DNA from: Iodobacter sp.
GTDB taxonomy: Bacteria > Pseudomonadota > Gammaproteobacteria > Burkholderiales > Chitinibacteraceae
Length of the DNA: 42,986 nt
Reading direction: 5' to 3'
Assembly: GCF_025352645.1 (NCBI RefSeq)
Contig: NZ_JANXSO010000136.1
Coordinates: 1-42,986, forward strand
Positions 1 through 7,780 of this stretch are shown piece after piece. The notes below the pieces were generated by a model, which saw only the letters and a program-made list of their open reading frames with translations, had not been told where the DNA came from and did no database searches. Made by a program: the position numbers and the translations under genes. Within the stretch, counting starts at the first letter, position 1. Each line of letters begins with the position of its first letter.

Positions 1-57
1 GGCGGGTGCAACCCGCGGTTTTTTCAGCATTACTCGCGGGTTGCACCCGCCCTACGA
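1..57. repeat. REP-type palindromic doublet
   Basis: Two head-to-head units of GGCGGGTGCAACCCGCG (1-17) and its exact complement (35-51) are separated by 17 bases. Each unit is itself a small hairpin (GCGGGT-loop-ACCCGC). The right unit is followed by CCTAC, so on the minus strand it reads GTAG plus a palindrome, the usual form of REP sequences mobilised by RAYT transposases. That family assignment is an inference; no RAYT gene is in the window. Confidence 0.6.
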
Positions 58-93
58 TATTTATGATGAATTTGAGCAAGAGGCATAATCAGG
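1..93 (-). mobile_element. End of a MITE with IS1595-like terminal repeat (cut by window edge)
   Basis: Read on the minus strand from 93, this begins with CCTGATTATGCCTCTTGCTC, matching the presumed terminal repeat at 2137 and the putative IS end at 42847. It continues through a conserved stretch (TCATCAT near 61-69) into GTAGGGCGGGTG (44-55). Positions 44-91 pair in inverted orientation with 2139-2186 at 41 of 48 positions, so it is the same end of the same small element in the opposite orientation. No open frame is present. The rest of the copy lies left of the window, so its length and target duplication cannot be seen. Confidence 0.55.
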
Positions 94-158
94 AAAAAGA
101 AATAAAAGGGGAGAGTTAAGAAACACGCTAAGCACAATAACCTTTTAGGCCTGCTATT

Positions 159-2114
159 TCAAGATGGCGCGACAAAAAAACCAACTCTATTCCCTCCTGA
201 TTTTTTTGCTTGATACATGGCTAAATCTGCATCTTTAATTAAATCAACTAATTCTTCAGCATGCTGTGGATAAATAGCAATACCAATGCAAGATGAGATA
301 TCGAGCTGATTATTACCTGCAATAAAAGGCTTATTTATAGCGATGCGAATTTTTTCTGCAACTGAATAGGCGTCATTATGGTTATTTATTTTAGGTAAAA
401 GTACAATAAACTCATCGCCTCCAACTCGGCCTACACTATCTGAATCTCTTAGGCAGGCTAACATTCTGGCCGCCACTTCTTGCAAAATAACGTCGCCTAC
501 GGCATGTCCATATTTATCGTTAATAGGTTTAAATTTATCTAAATCAATAAACATCAAAGCTAATTGACTATGGTTACGTTTAGCAACCAACAACCACTGA
601 TTAATTCGCTCAAATAACAAAGATCGATTGGGCAAACCAGTAAGCATATCGTAATGCGCAGCGTGGGCAAGCTGAAGATGAATCTGCTTACGCTCATTAA
701 TATCCTGCAATACCGCAACATAGTGAGTAATTTGGCCGTCGCTATTTTTTACAGGCCCAATATGCGCCTCTTCACAATAAACCTCACCGGTTTTACGGCG
801 AATATTTAATTCCCCACTCCATAATTCCCCCTGCTGTAATTTATCCCACATCTCCTTATAGATCCCATCATCCAGCATATCGGCCTGCAATATCCTACTG
901 GATTGACCTAGCACTTCATTCGAAGAATAAGCCGTTTCTTGGGTAAACTTAGGATTTACATATTGAATTGTATTATCTGGCCCAGTAATTAATACGGCCA
1001 TTGGGCTTTGCTCAATTGCAGTTGAAAATACTTTTAAACGTTGTTCAGTCTGTTTTACTTCAGCAAGGCTCAGCGCCAAACGATGATTAAGCCGATAAAT
1101 ATGTAATGCAATGGCGCCAACAGTGCCTAGCAGGGCTAATACCGTGGCGAGAGTGGTATATAGCCAAGTTAAATCATCCTTAGGATTGGGATCATATAAA
1201 AACCCATTCAAGGAGAAATTAGTGGGCAACATGCCAATTTCAGCATAGGTGTCTGCAATATGCCGCCAACGGCTAGCATTCATATAGCCAATGGTGATTA
1301 AATCACTCCGCATTAATGCAATCATTTGCGTTAATTCATATTGATAATGCTCTTTTAAACGGTGCTGTGGGTATTTGCTCAATAGAAGCTGAATTGTTTC
1401 ATCAGGATGGCTCATGGCATGCTCCCAGCCACGTAAGCTAGCCGCTCTAAATGCTTTTACCCGCTCTGGATGCTGCTGAATTTCTGCTTCAGAAGTAAAT
1501 AAATTATCACCATAAAAATCAATCCCAGCAGAGCGAGGGCTATAAATTTGATAATGAAAGCCCACTTGGTCTAATAAAAATGGCTCATTCGTCATATAAG
1601 CAGATATTGCATCCACTTTGCCTGCAAGCAGTTCATCAATTTTAAAGCTCTGCTGAACACGCTGCAGGTGATCCAAGGCAATGCCTTCACGCTTTAGGTA
1701 GGCAAAAATTTCTGCGGAAAGCGGATCAGCCATGATGCGTTTATTACTTAGATCTTGGATACTTTGCATCTCACTGTGGCGCGGGGTAATCAGCACATAA
1801 GAGGAGTGCTGAAAAATAACCGCCAAAACAACCACAGGCTTACCAGTTTTTCTTGCTAGCAACAAGCTACTGGTACCAACTCCAAAGTTTGCCTTACCCG
1901 CCAACACCTCATCCAGCACATTAGTATTGGCCTCGGCTTCTTTAATCTGGACATCTAACCCTGCTTGCTGATAATAACCCTGCTCTTTAGCAACGTAATA
2001 GCCCGCAAACTGAAAAGCATGTTTCCACTTTAATTGCAGCGTCACTTGTTCTACTGCCATTGCATCATGCAAGCACGTAGCAAAAAATAACAAGGTAAGT
2101 AGCAAATTTCTCAT
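159..2114 (-). CDS. Diguanylate cyclase with periplasmic NMT1/SsuA-type sensor and PAS domain
   Basis: Probable inner-membrane enzyme making cyclic di-GMP in response to a small molecule bound in the periplasm. Residues 1-20 form a signal peptide. Residues 24-240 or so resemble NMT1/THI5/SsuA substrate-binding proteins (opening TLQLKWKHAFQFAGYY, typical of pyrimidine/thiamine-precursor or sulfonate binders). A membrane helix follows near 317-343, then a PAS/PAC module (355-480) and a GGDEF domain. The active-site motif GGDEF is intact at 565-569, and the product-inhibition I-site (RDSD) sits five residues before it, so it is probably active and feedback-inhibited. The ligand cannot be told from sequence. 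The gene stands alone between two inverted MITE copies; the upstream copy ends only 23 bases before the ATG, so any promoter must lie in or beyond the MITE. No strong ribosome binding site is visible. Confidence 0.85.
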   Translation of the reverse strand: MRNLLLTLLFFATCLHDAMAVEQVTLQLKWKHAFQFAGYYVAKEQGYYQQAGLDVQIKEAEANTNVLDEVLAGKANFGVGTSSLLLARKTGKPVVVLAVIFQHSSYVLITPRHSEMQSIQDLSNKRIMADPLSAEIFAYLKREGIALDHLQRVQQSFKIDELLAGKVDAISAYMTNEPFLLDQVGFHYQIYSPRSAGIDFYGDNLFTSEAEIQQHPERVKAFRAASLRGWEHAMSHPDETIQLLLSKYPQHRLKEHYQYELTQMIALMRSDLITIGYMNASRWRHIADTYAEIGMLPTNFSLNGFLYDPNPKDDLTWLYTTLATVLALLGTVGAIALHIYRLNHRLALSLAEVKQTEQRLKVFSTAIEQSPMAVLITGPDNTIQYVNPKFTQETAYSSNEVLGQSSRILQADMLDDGIYKEMWDKLQQGELWSGELNIRRKTGEVYCEEAHIGPVKNSDGQITHYVAVLQDINERKQIHLQLAHAAHYDMLTGLPNRSLLFERINQWLLVAKRNHSQLALMFIDLDKFKPINDKYGHAVGDVILQEVAARMLACLRDSDSVGRVGGDEFIVLLPKINNHNDAYSVAEKIRIAINKPFIAGNNQLDISSCIGIAIYPQHAEELVDLIKDADLAMYQAKKSGGNRVGFFVAPS

Positions 2115-2136
2115 AAGATTTTTATAAATAAAGCTT

Positions 2137-2391
2137 CCTAATTATGTCTCTTACTCAAACTCATCATCAGTATTGTAGGGCGGGTGAAATCTTTGATCGA
2201 TGCTAAAAAAACGCGGGTTGCACCCGCCCTACGATGTTTCAACGCTTGCAATAGATAGATCTAGATCGCTTAGGGTTTAACGATCAACAGTGCCCTTAAG
2301 TTGATAGGATTGAGTTTCTCCCCCAAAAAGCAAAGCACGATTCTAAAAAATCCATTTACATAGGCGTTATTAAACAAGAGACATAATCAGA
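2137..2391 (+). mobile_element. MITE, 255 bp, IS1595-like terminal repeats
   Basis: The left end CCTAATTATGTCTCTTACT (2137-2155) and the complement of the right end, TCTGATTATGTCTCTTGTT (2373-2391), match at 15 of 19 positions. Flanking eight-base direct repeats, TAAAGCTT (2129-2136) and TAAAGTTT (2392-2399), agree at 7 of 8; eight bases is the duplication length known for the IS1595 family. Inside are a REP-type doublet (2175-2232) and about 140 bases with no open frame. The same terminal sequence lies 88 bases before the start codon of the IS1595 transposase at 42935, the likely source of transposase acting in trans. Confidence 0.6.
2175..2236. repeat. REP-type doublet inside the MITE
   Basis: GTAGGGCGGGTG (2175-2186) faces its exact complement CACCCGCCCTAC (2221-2232). 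The right unit keeps the full GCGGGTTGCACCCGC hairpin; the left unit has lost its second arm. The right unit is identical to the one at 36-55. It lies in the 515-base gap between the cyclase and the MBL hydrolase; besides the MITE and a terminator I see nothing else in that gap. Confidence 0.6.
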
Positions 2392-2551
2392 TAAAGTTTT
2401 CCATATTTTGTCAAAATAAATAAGTATTACCAGCTAAACCATAGCTGGAATCTAGGTATTTTTCTGTAGCTTGCTTAAATTTAATAAAGGACTAATCGGG
2501 ATAAACCACAAATGAAGCTTAGAAATGAGAGGAAATACGCAACTAAAAACG

Positions 2552-2577
2552 AAAAAAAGCCCGTAATTACGGGCTAA
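2552..2577 (-). terminator. Rho-independent terminator of the tmk-to-MBL operon
   Basis: The fully palindromic AGCCCGTAATTACGGGCT (2559-2576) is followed on the minus strand by seven T (complement of A at 2552-2558). It lies 53 bases past the stop codon of the last gene of the leftward operon. Confidence 0.85.
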
Positions 2578-2629
2578 ATGAAAAGAAAAATTGCAGAAAA
2601 AAATATTAGATAAGCAGCTACACCAGCGA

Positions 2630-3415
2630 CTAAAGGCCTGTACCTGCCTCGCTCACTAAGCGCATCCCATCAAAGCCCACCACCACGCCCTCTGGTAATT
2701 CTTGCGAAAGCGCATGGTATTCAAGCTCGTGCGTCATATGGATCATCACGGTTTGCTTGGCCCCTATTTGCTTGGCCGCTGCAATGGCTTGATCCACGGA
2801 AAAATGCGTAGGGTGTGGCACGCGGCGTAGGCAATCGAGTAGCACAATATCTAAGCCCTGAAGCTTAGCGAGGCTCTCTGCGGGGATTTCTGATACATCA
2901 GTTAAATAGGCTACTTTGCCTATGCGGTAGCCCAAAATAGGCCATTTTCCATGCATAAGTGGAATAGGCTCGATAGCAATCCCAGCGAACTCAAAGGTGC
3001 TATCACTAACGGAATGTAGCGTTAAGACCGGTTTATCCCAAAAATTATTTGGCGGAAACAGCGTGTAAGGAAAACGCTGACGAATATGATCGAGCATAAA
3101 CTCGTTGCCAAACACAGGAATAGGCGCTTTTTGCAGCCAGCAAAAAGCGCGTAAATCGTCGATACCATTGAGATGATCGGCGTGTGGATGGGTATAAAGC
3201 ACCGCATCCACGTGCAATAATTGCTCACGCAGGGCTTGATAGCGCAGATCGGGGCCAGTATCTATAAGGAATGTTTTACCCCCAACCCGTAGTACCGATG
3301 ATGCGCGGCTACGGCTATTTTTAGGATCGCTAGAGGTGCAGGTTGGGCAAGAGCAGCCGAGCGCTGGTGAACCACCGCTGGAACCCACACCCAAAATGAG
3401 CACCTCTACTTTCAT
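2630..3415 (-). CDS. MBL-fold metallohydrolase, PhnP-like
   Basis: A cytoplasmic metallo-beta-lactamase-fold phosphodiesterase of the PhnP/lipoyltransferase-neighbour group. The 261-residue protein has the metal-binding signature THPHADH near residue 75, an N-terminal glycine-rich strand (LGVGSSGGSP) and a cysteine cluster CSCPTC at 22-27 typical of PhnP-like proteins, where extra cysteines bind a structural zinc. Downstream metal ligands are suggested by LMHG and the C-terminal IHMTHE. PhnP cleaves phosphoribosyl cyclic phosphate in phosphonate use, but no phn genes are nearby, so the natural substrate is open. The start codon overlaps the stop of tatD by four bases (ATGA), indicating translational coupling. 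It is last in its operon. Confidence 0.8.
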   Translation of the reverse strand: MKVEVLILGVGSSGGSPALGCSCPTCTSSDPKNSRSRASSVLRVGGKTFLIDTGPDLRYQALREQLLHVDAVLYTHPHADHLNGIDDLRAFCWLQKAPIPVFGNEFMLDHIRQRFPYTLFPPNNFWDKPVLTLHSVSDSTFEFAGIAIEPIPLMHGKWPILGYRIGKVAYLTDVSEIPAESLAKLQGLDIVLLDCLRRVPHPTHFSVDQAIAAAKQIGAKQTVMIHMTHELEYHALSQELPEGVVVGFDGMRLVSEAGTGL

Positions 3416-4182
3416 TTTTGCGCCCTTGCAAATAGCTTAAAGAAGTTAGCAGTCGTGGCATCTGCAATTTGATTAACGCTAATTCCACGTAAATCTGCAA
3501 TCGATTCACCCACGTGCCGCACCCAAGCGGGTTGGTTCTGTTTACCACGGTATGGCACCGGCGCTAAATAAGGCGAATCCGTTTCGATTAGCAACCTATC
3601 CAGCGGCACAAGCCGAGCAACTGCTTGCAGCTCAACGGCCTTTTTGAAGGTAACAATGCCCGAGATCGAGATATAAAACCCCAGCTCCATCGCTGCCTGC
3701 GCCACTTCCCAAGTCTCGGTAAAGCAATGTAATACCCCGCCAACCTCATCCGCGCCCTCTTCTTTTAAGATGCGAATCGTGTCTGCGGCAGATGAACGAG
3801 TATGGATAATCAACGGCAAGCCTACCTGCTTGGCGGCGCGGATATGTACTCTAAAGCGCTCTCTTTGCCATTCCAAATCGCCTTGCAAGCGATAGTAATC
3901 AAGCCCCGTTTCGCCAATAGCAACCACTCTAGGGTGCTTGGCTAGCTCTACCAACTGCTCTACGCTTGGCTCTGGTGTATCTTCGTAATCAGGATGCACA
4001 CCCACCGAAGCAAAGATATTGGCGTGCGCTTCCGCCAAGGCCAACACCGAGGGCAGCTCAGGCAAATTCACCGCCACGCAAAGCGCGTGCGTCACTTTGT
4101 TCTCTGCCATATTGGCAAGCAGCGGTTCGATATTGGCAGCAAGATCGGGGAAATTAATATGGCAGTGCGAATCAATAAACAT
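3412..4182 (-). CDS. tatD: TatD-family metal-dependent hydrolase
   Basis: A cytoplasmic TIM-barrel DNase-like hydrolase of the amidohydrolase superfamily (TatD/YcfH), 256 residues, the normal length. Visible metal and family motifs are DSHCHIN at residues 4-10, GETGLDYY around 95, IHTRSS around 128, HCFTE around 153 and ETDSPYLAP near 202. The family has 3'-5' exonuclease activity in several bacteria; the exact role is not settled, and YcfH rather than TatD proper is possible. In many proteobacteria this gene follows holB and pilZ, as here. It is separated from pilZ by about 170 bases filled by a palindromic element and is coupled to the downstream MBL gene. Confidence 0.88.
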   Translation of the reverse strand: MFIDSHCHINFPDLAANIEPLLANMAENKVTHALCVAVNLPELPSVLALAEAHANIFASVGVHPDYEDTPEPSVEQLVELAKHPRVVAIGETGLDYYRLQGDLEWQRERFRVHIRAAKQVGLPLIIHTRSSAADTIRILKEEGADEVGGVLHCFTETWEVAQAAMELGFYISISGIVTFKKAVELQAVARLVPLDRLLIETDSPYLAPVPYRGKQNQPAWVRHVGESIADLRGISVNQIADATTANFFKLFARAQK

Positions 4183-4217
4183 AGGGCTTCAAAGAGGCAA
4201 ATTAAGGAAAACAACAA

Positions 4218-4356
4218 GGGGCTTCGAAAAACCTGTATTTCTAAATAAGACAAGGCGCGTGTTAAAAAAATCGACGTTGCATATGTTTGATATGTAAGAA
4301 GATTTTTTAATACGCAACGCCGTATTATGGCAAAAGATGGTTTTTTCGAGATTCCC
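4218..4356. repeat. Long imperfect palindrome, MITE-like, between pilZ and tatD
   Basis: The arm starting GGGGCTTCGAAAAACC at 4218 and ending AAAAAAATC at 4272 is matched in inverted orientation by 4301-4356 (complement GGGAATCTCGAAAAAACC down to AAAAAATC). Shared blocks include TCGAAAAA, ATAA, GGCG and the A-run. About 28 bases separate the arms. The element contains no open frame, and its right edge reaches the last base of the pilZ stop codon. It would fold into a long hairpin in the mRNA. Confidence 0.5.
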
Positions 4357-4721
4357 TACATGGTGTGCGTGGTGCGGGCCGATTGCAAATAGCCGCCCAA
4401 CAAGCCTTCAATCTTGGTTTTAGCTTGATTGCCCGCTTCATTCGCCGAGAATTTAACCCCAATTCCCTGCTGATGATTATTATTGGCACCCTGCGGGGTA
4501 ATCCACACCACATTACCCGAAACGGCAATTTTGGCGGGATCATCCAACAGCGAAAGCAACATAAACACTTCATCGCCCAATACATATGCTTTATTGGTTG
4601 GAATAAAGATTCCACCGCCTTTTAAAAAAGGCATATACGAAGCATACAGAGCAGCTTTTTCTTTAATATTTAGCGACAATACGCCAGGCCGCGATACCGG
4701 AGCCTTAATGGGTTCACTCAT
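4356..4721 (-). CDS. pilZ: Type IV pilus PilZ-domain protein
   Basis: A small cytoplasmic protein (121 residues) required for type IV pilus biogenesis in Pseudomonas, Xanthomonas and Neisseria. Like the founding PilZ, it lacks the RxxxR c-di-GMP-binding motif at its N-terminus, so it probably acts by protein contacts (known partners are PilB and FimX in Xanthomonas) rather than by binding c-di-GMP. Recognisable family pieces are the GGGIFIPT stretch near 35-42, VVWITPQG near 70 and GIGVKFS near 86. The ATG overlaps the holB stop by four bases. The last codons and stop (4356-4358) coincide with the edge of the palindromic element, so the C-terminal ending may have been remodelled by insertion. 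Confidence 0.88.
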   Translation of the reverse strand: MSEPIKAPVSRPGVLSLNIKEKAALYASYMPFLKGGGIFIPTNKAYVLGDEVFMLLSLLDDPAKIAVSGNVVWITPQGANNNHQQGIGVKFSANEAGNQAKTKIEGLLGGYLQSARTTHTM

Positions 4722-5731
4722 TTTTTCCCCTTACTACTACGCAGTGCATCTAGGTAAGCAAAAAGCAAAGACTCAAATACTAATCGCTGATTTAAAGGGT
4801 GGTGCGCTAGGCGCATCGCCTCATTAAGACGATCGGTATAATGAAAAAAGGCGGGGGATTGCGCTGCTAAGCGCTGTAAATCGCTCTCCCAATCTGGATA
4901 ATAGCGAAGTTTGCCCGTCATCTTAATATTGATTAAATCATGGACCCATTTTTGTAACCAGCCCACTACCAGCGACATCTCTAGTTTAGCCTTTTCTAGC
5001 TCGCTAGCCACAGCCAGCACATCTAAAACCGCAGGATTGGCAATATGCGCCAAAAATGCTTTGCGATTAGGCAGCCATTCGGCACTCGCATCGTCCAGCG
5101 CCGCCAAGGGCGCGCCGCCCGTATGCGCCAAATGCAGTACAGGATTGACCACCTGCTGCTGCGCCAACCATGCCGCCGCCGTTGCATGATCGGGCGTTGC
5201 CATTGGAAACACGCGGCAGCGGCTACGGATCGTCGGCAATAAACGCCGCCAGTGATTTGATACCAGAATAAACATCGCCCCTGATGGCGGTTCTTCTAGT
5301 GTTTTTAAAAAAGCATTTGCCGCAGCCACATTCAGCGTTTCAGCCGGATAAACCACGGTGACGCGAATGCCTTTGCGATGTGCGGTTAAATTAACAAAAT
5401 CGGCCAAATCTCGGATGTCATCCACCCCAATCACCTGCGATTTACGCTTAGGCTTAGCGTCTTCGCTCGCATCACCCTCATTGTCTTCAGGCGAAAGCAC
5501 GCGGTAATCGGGATGATTACCTGCCATATACCAGCGGCAACCATCACACATACCACAAGGTGCCGTGGTTTTTGCCTCGTCTTCGCAAAGTAGAAACTGG
5601 GCTAAGTATTCTGCAAAACGCCTTTTCCCAATGCCTTCCTCACCGGTAATCAGCATGGCATGCGGCAGTCTATCCATCTCGCGCATCAATTGCGACCAAG
5701 CTGCGGCTTGCCAAGGGTAAAGTGTTTTCAT
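4718..5731 (-). CDS. holB: DNA polymerase III delta' subunit
   Basis: Clamp-loader subunit that helps load the sliding clamp at replication forks. The 337-residue protein has a P-loop-like GEEGIGKRR near residue 30, a four-cysteine zinc module (spread over about 50-66, with CGMCDGC), LEEPPSGAMF around 146, and the SRC motif (IRSRCR) near 170 that provides the arginine finger. The C-terminal collar domain completes the fold. It lies ten bases after tmk and overlaps pilZ, giving the tmk-holB-pilZ order common in proteobacteria. An acidic insert (residues about 80-95) is slightly unusual. Confidence 0.92.
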   Translation of the reverse strand: MKTLYPWQAAAWSQLMREMDRLPHAMLITGEEGIGKRRFAEYLAQFLLCEDEAKTTAPCGMCDGCRWYMAGNHPDYRVLSPEDNEGDASEDAKPKRKSQVIGVDDIRDLADFVNLTAHRKGIRVTVVYPAETLNVAAANAFLKTLEEPPSGAMFILVSNHWRRLLPTIRSRCRVFPMATPDHATAAAWLAQQQVVNPVLHLAHTGGAPLAALDDASAEWLPNRKAFLAHIANPAVLDVLAVASELEKAKLEMSLVVGWLQKWVHDLINIKMTGKLRYYPDWESDLQRLAAQSPAFFHYTDRLNEAMRLAHHPLNQRLVFESLLFAYLDALRSSKGKK

Positions 5732-5741
5732 CTAGGTGCTC

Positions 5742-6368
5742 TTAAAGGATGGCGCTTAATATCTCAGCTAATTCTTGCTGAATTTCTTCCAAAGAGCGAT
5801 TAGCATTGATCACGCGAATGCGCTGCGGCTCACTGGTGGCTCTTTCTAAATAAGCGGCCCGCACTCTGGCATGAAAATCAGCAGCTTCACGCTCAAACCG
5901 ATCCAAAGTACGCCCACCCGCCATTCGCTCTTGGCTGACCGACAAGGGTACATCAAAAATCAGGGTTAAATCGGGTTGAATCTTATTGGGAGCCACACCT
6001 TGCACCCATTCTTCGAGCACAATAAATTTCTCGCGCGGTAAACCTCGTCCACCGCCTTGGTAAGCGTAGCTAGCATCACTAAAGCGATCACATAGCACCC
6101 ACTCACCCCGCGCCAATGCAGGCTTAATCACTTGCTCTAGATGCTCTCGGCGGCCTGCAAACATCAGTAAGGTTTCAGTTTCCAGATGCATAGGCTCGCT
6201 GAGCAGCAAATCTCGTAGCTTTTCGCCCAAAGCCGTACCACCTGGCTCGCGTGTTTGCACAAAAGCCACACCCTGCTGCTTTAGCCACTGTGCAATCCAG
6301 GCCAGTTGCGTGCTTTTTCCCGCGCCATCAATGCCTTCTACCGAGAGAAAACGCCCCAAAGCTGCCAT
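5742..6368 (-). CDS. tmk: Thymidylate kinase
   Basis: Phosphorylates dTMP to dTDP in the cytoplasm for DNA synthesis. At 208 residues it has normal length. The P-loop [10 protein letters not shown] starts near residue 10, the substrate-binding [12 protein letters not shown] is near 93, and the lid region carries LDRFERE near 155. TREPGGT near 40 is the dTMP-binding motif. It appears to be the first gene of the leftward operon; the 70 bases before it, up to the tRNA terminator, should hold the promoter. mltG, which often precedes tmk, is absent here. Confidence 0.95.
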   Translation of the reverse strand: MAALGRFLSVEGIDGAGKSTQLAWIAQWLKQQGVAFVQTREPGGTALGEKLRDLLLSEPMHLETETLLMFAGRREHLEQVIKPALARGEWVLCDRFSDASYAYQGGGRGLPREKFIVLEEWVQGVAPNKIQPDLTLIFDVPLSVSQERMAGGRTLDRFEREAADFHARVRAAYLERATSEPQRIRVINANRSLEEIQQELAEILSAIL

Positions 6369-6437
6369 ATTGATTAAATTCCTAGAAAGAGATTCCCCTC
6401 AGAATTTTACACGGGGATGGTTGGAATGGTGCGGACG

Positions 6438-6468
6438 AAAAAAAACCTGCCACATGGGCAGGTTTTTT
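6438..6468 (-). terminator. Terminator of the tRNA cluster
   Basis: Stem AAACCTGCC (6443-6451) and GGCAGGTTT (6457-6465) with a five-base loop. On the minus strand it ends in a run of eight T (complement of 6438-6445), directly after the last tRNA-Glu gene. The plus strand also has a T-run, so it could work in both directions. Confidence 0.85.
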
Positions 6469-6472
6469 AAAT

Positions 6473-6547
6473 TGGCGATCCCACGGGGAATCGAACCCCG
6501 GCCGCCGCCGTGAAAGGGCAGTGTTCTAACCGCTAAACTATGGGATC
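6473..6547 (-). tRNA. tRNA-Glu (UUC), copy 2
   Basis: Seventy-five bases including an encoded CCA. The acceptor stem GATCCCA pairs with TGGGATC, the T-loop is GGTTCGATTCC and the anticodon stem-loop CCCTTTCACGG has anticodon TTC. Compared with the copy at 6692-6767 it has changes in the D-arm (GTTTAGCGGTTAGAA) and variable/T region and is one base shorter. Confidence 0.93.
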
Positions 6548-6594
6548 ATACTTTTAAGCTAACTCTTATAAACTGAGTAGCATTTAAAACTGAT

Positions 6595-6671
6595 TGGTGC
6601 GGCTGAAGAGATTCGAACTCCTGACCCTCTGGTTCGTAGCCAGATACTCTATCCAACTGAGCTACAGCCGC
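6595..6671 (-). tRNA. tRNA-Arg (ACG)
   Basis: Seventy-seven bases with encoded CCA. Acceptor GCGGCTG/CAGCCGC, D-arm with TAGCTCAGTTGGATAGAG, anticodon stem-loop TCTGGCTACGAACCAGA with anticodon ACG (A34 expected to become inosine, reading CGN codons) and T-loop GTTCGAATC. It lies between the two tRNA-Glu genes. Confidence 0.95.
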
Positions 6672-6691
6672 ACGATAAAACTAAGATTAGA

Positions 6692-6767
6692 TGGCGATCC
6701 CACGGGGATTCGAACCCCGGTCGCCGCCGTGAAAGGGCAGTGTCCTAGGCCTCTAGACGATGGGATC
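6692..6767 (-). tRNA. tRNA-Glu (UUC), copy 1
   Basis: Seventy-six bases with encoded CCA. Acceptor GATCCCA/TGGGATC, D-arm GTCTAGAGGCCTAGGAC typical of bacterial tRNA-Glu, anticodon loop CTTTCAC with anticodon TTC, T-loop GGTTCGAATCC. This copy looks more canonical than the one at 6473-6547. Confidence 0.95.
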
Positions 6768-6827
6768 AATCTAAAACTCTACTCAACAAGTTATAGTTTT
6801 AAATCAAAACTACAACTCATTTAATTC

Positions 6828-6903
<76 letters not shown>

Positions 6904-6976
6904 CGAAAGAGATGCGAATATTACAGAGCAAATTTAAGCCTGTAAACCCCCCTTTCGAAAATAAATTAAATATTTC

Positions 6977-7780
6977 TTACCAAGGCTTCCACCAGTCAGA
7001 ATCAGTGAATAAGCTGTTCTCATCCAATACCGTGGTTTCTGGGTAATTTTTGAACAATACTTTTTTTACATCATCACGCAAAGGGATCAAACCTAGTTTG
7101 TCGTAAGACAAAGCCATAATGCCTAAAGCAGGCTCAACTTGCTTGGTGCTTGAATACGTTTCTAGTAAATATTTACCACGATTAGCTGCCGCTAAGAATG
7201 CCCCACGGTTGTAGTAATACTTAGCTACGTGTAATTCTAAGTTAGCCAATGCGCCAACTAAGTAGCCCATACGCACCGTAGCATCGGCAGCGTATTTGCT
7301 TTCTGGGTAGCGCGTAACCAACTGGCGAAAGGTATCGTAGGATTCGCGAGCGGCTTTAGGATCGCGCTCAGACATATCCTGCTTTACCACGCTAGATAAA
7401 AAGCCTTGTGCCTCATTAAAGTTGACCAAACCCTTTAAATAGTAGGCGTAATCAATATTTGGGTGGGCTGGATATTGCTTAATAAAGCGATCGATTGCGG
7501 CAAAAGCCAGCAAAGGTTCTTGGTTTTTGTAGTGGTTATAAGCCGTCTCGATTTGTGCTTGCTGTGCATGCCGCCCGTAAGGGAAACGCGCTTCTAGCTT
7601 TTCGAACAGCTTATTGGATCGATCATAACTGCGGCTTTCTTGCTCTGATTTTGCCTCAGCAAAAATCTTCTCCGCAGTCCAGCCACGGGTTTCATCCTGC
7701 TCTTCTGGAGTGGATGCGCAGCCCGCCAATAATCCGGCAAATACTGCAGAGACGATGAATCGCGGTAGAATCTTATTCAT
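6977..7780 (-). CDS. bamD: Outer membrane protein assembly factor BamD (ComL)
   Basis: Lipoprotein of the BAM complex that inserts beta-barrel proteins into the outer membrane; essential in E. coli and Neisseria, where it is called ComL. The signal peptide ends in a lipobox, LLAGC, making Cys21 the lipidated residue. Tetratricopeptide-like helices run through most of the 267 residues, with the family stretch ARFPYGRHAQQAQ near 68 and YYLKGLVNF near 115. The start codon is fixed by the signal peptide and a GGAA sequence eight bases upstream. The ATG abuts, and by two bases overlaps, the possible start of rluD on the other strand. Confidence 0.95.
   Translation of the reverse strand: MNKILPRFIVSAVFAGLLAGCASTPEEQDETRGWTAEKIFAEAKSEQESRSYDRSNKLFEKLEARFPYGRHAQQAQIETAYNHYKNQEPLLAFAAIDRFIKQYPAHPNIDYAYYLKGLVNFNEAQGFLSSVVKQDMSERDPKAARESYDTFRQLVTRYPESKYAADATVRMGYLVGALANLELHVAKYYYNRGAFLAAANRGKYLLETYSSTKQVEPALGIMALSYDKLGLIPLRDDVKKVLFKNYPETTVLDENSLFTDSDWWKPW

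Noticed and set aside
4356-4721. PilZ as a c-di-GMP receptor
   Set aside because: The RxxxR motif required for binding is absent, as in other type IV pilus PilZ proteins.
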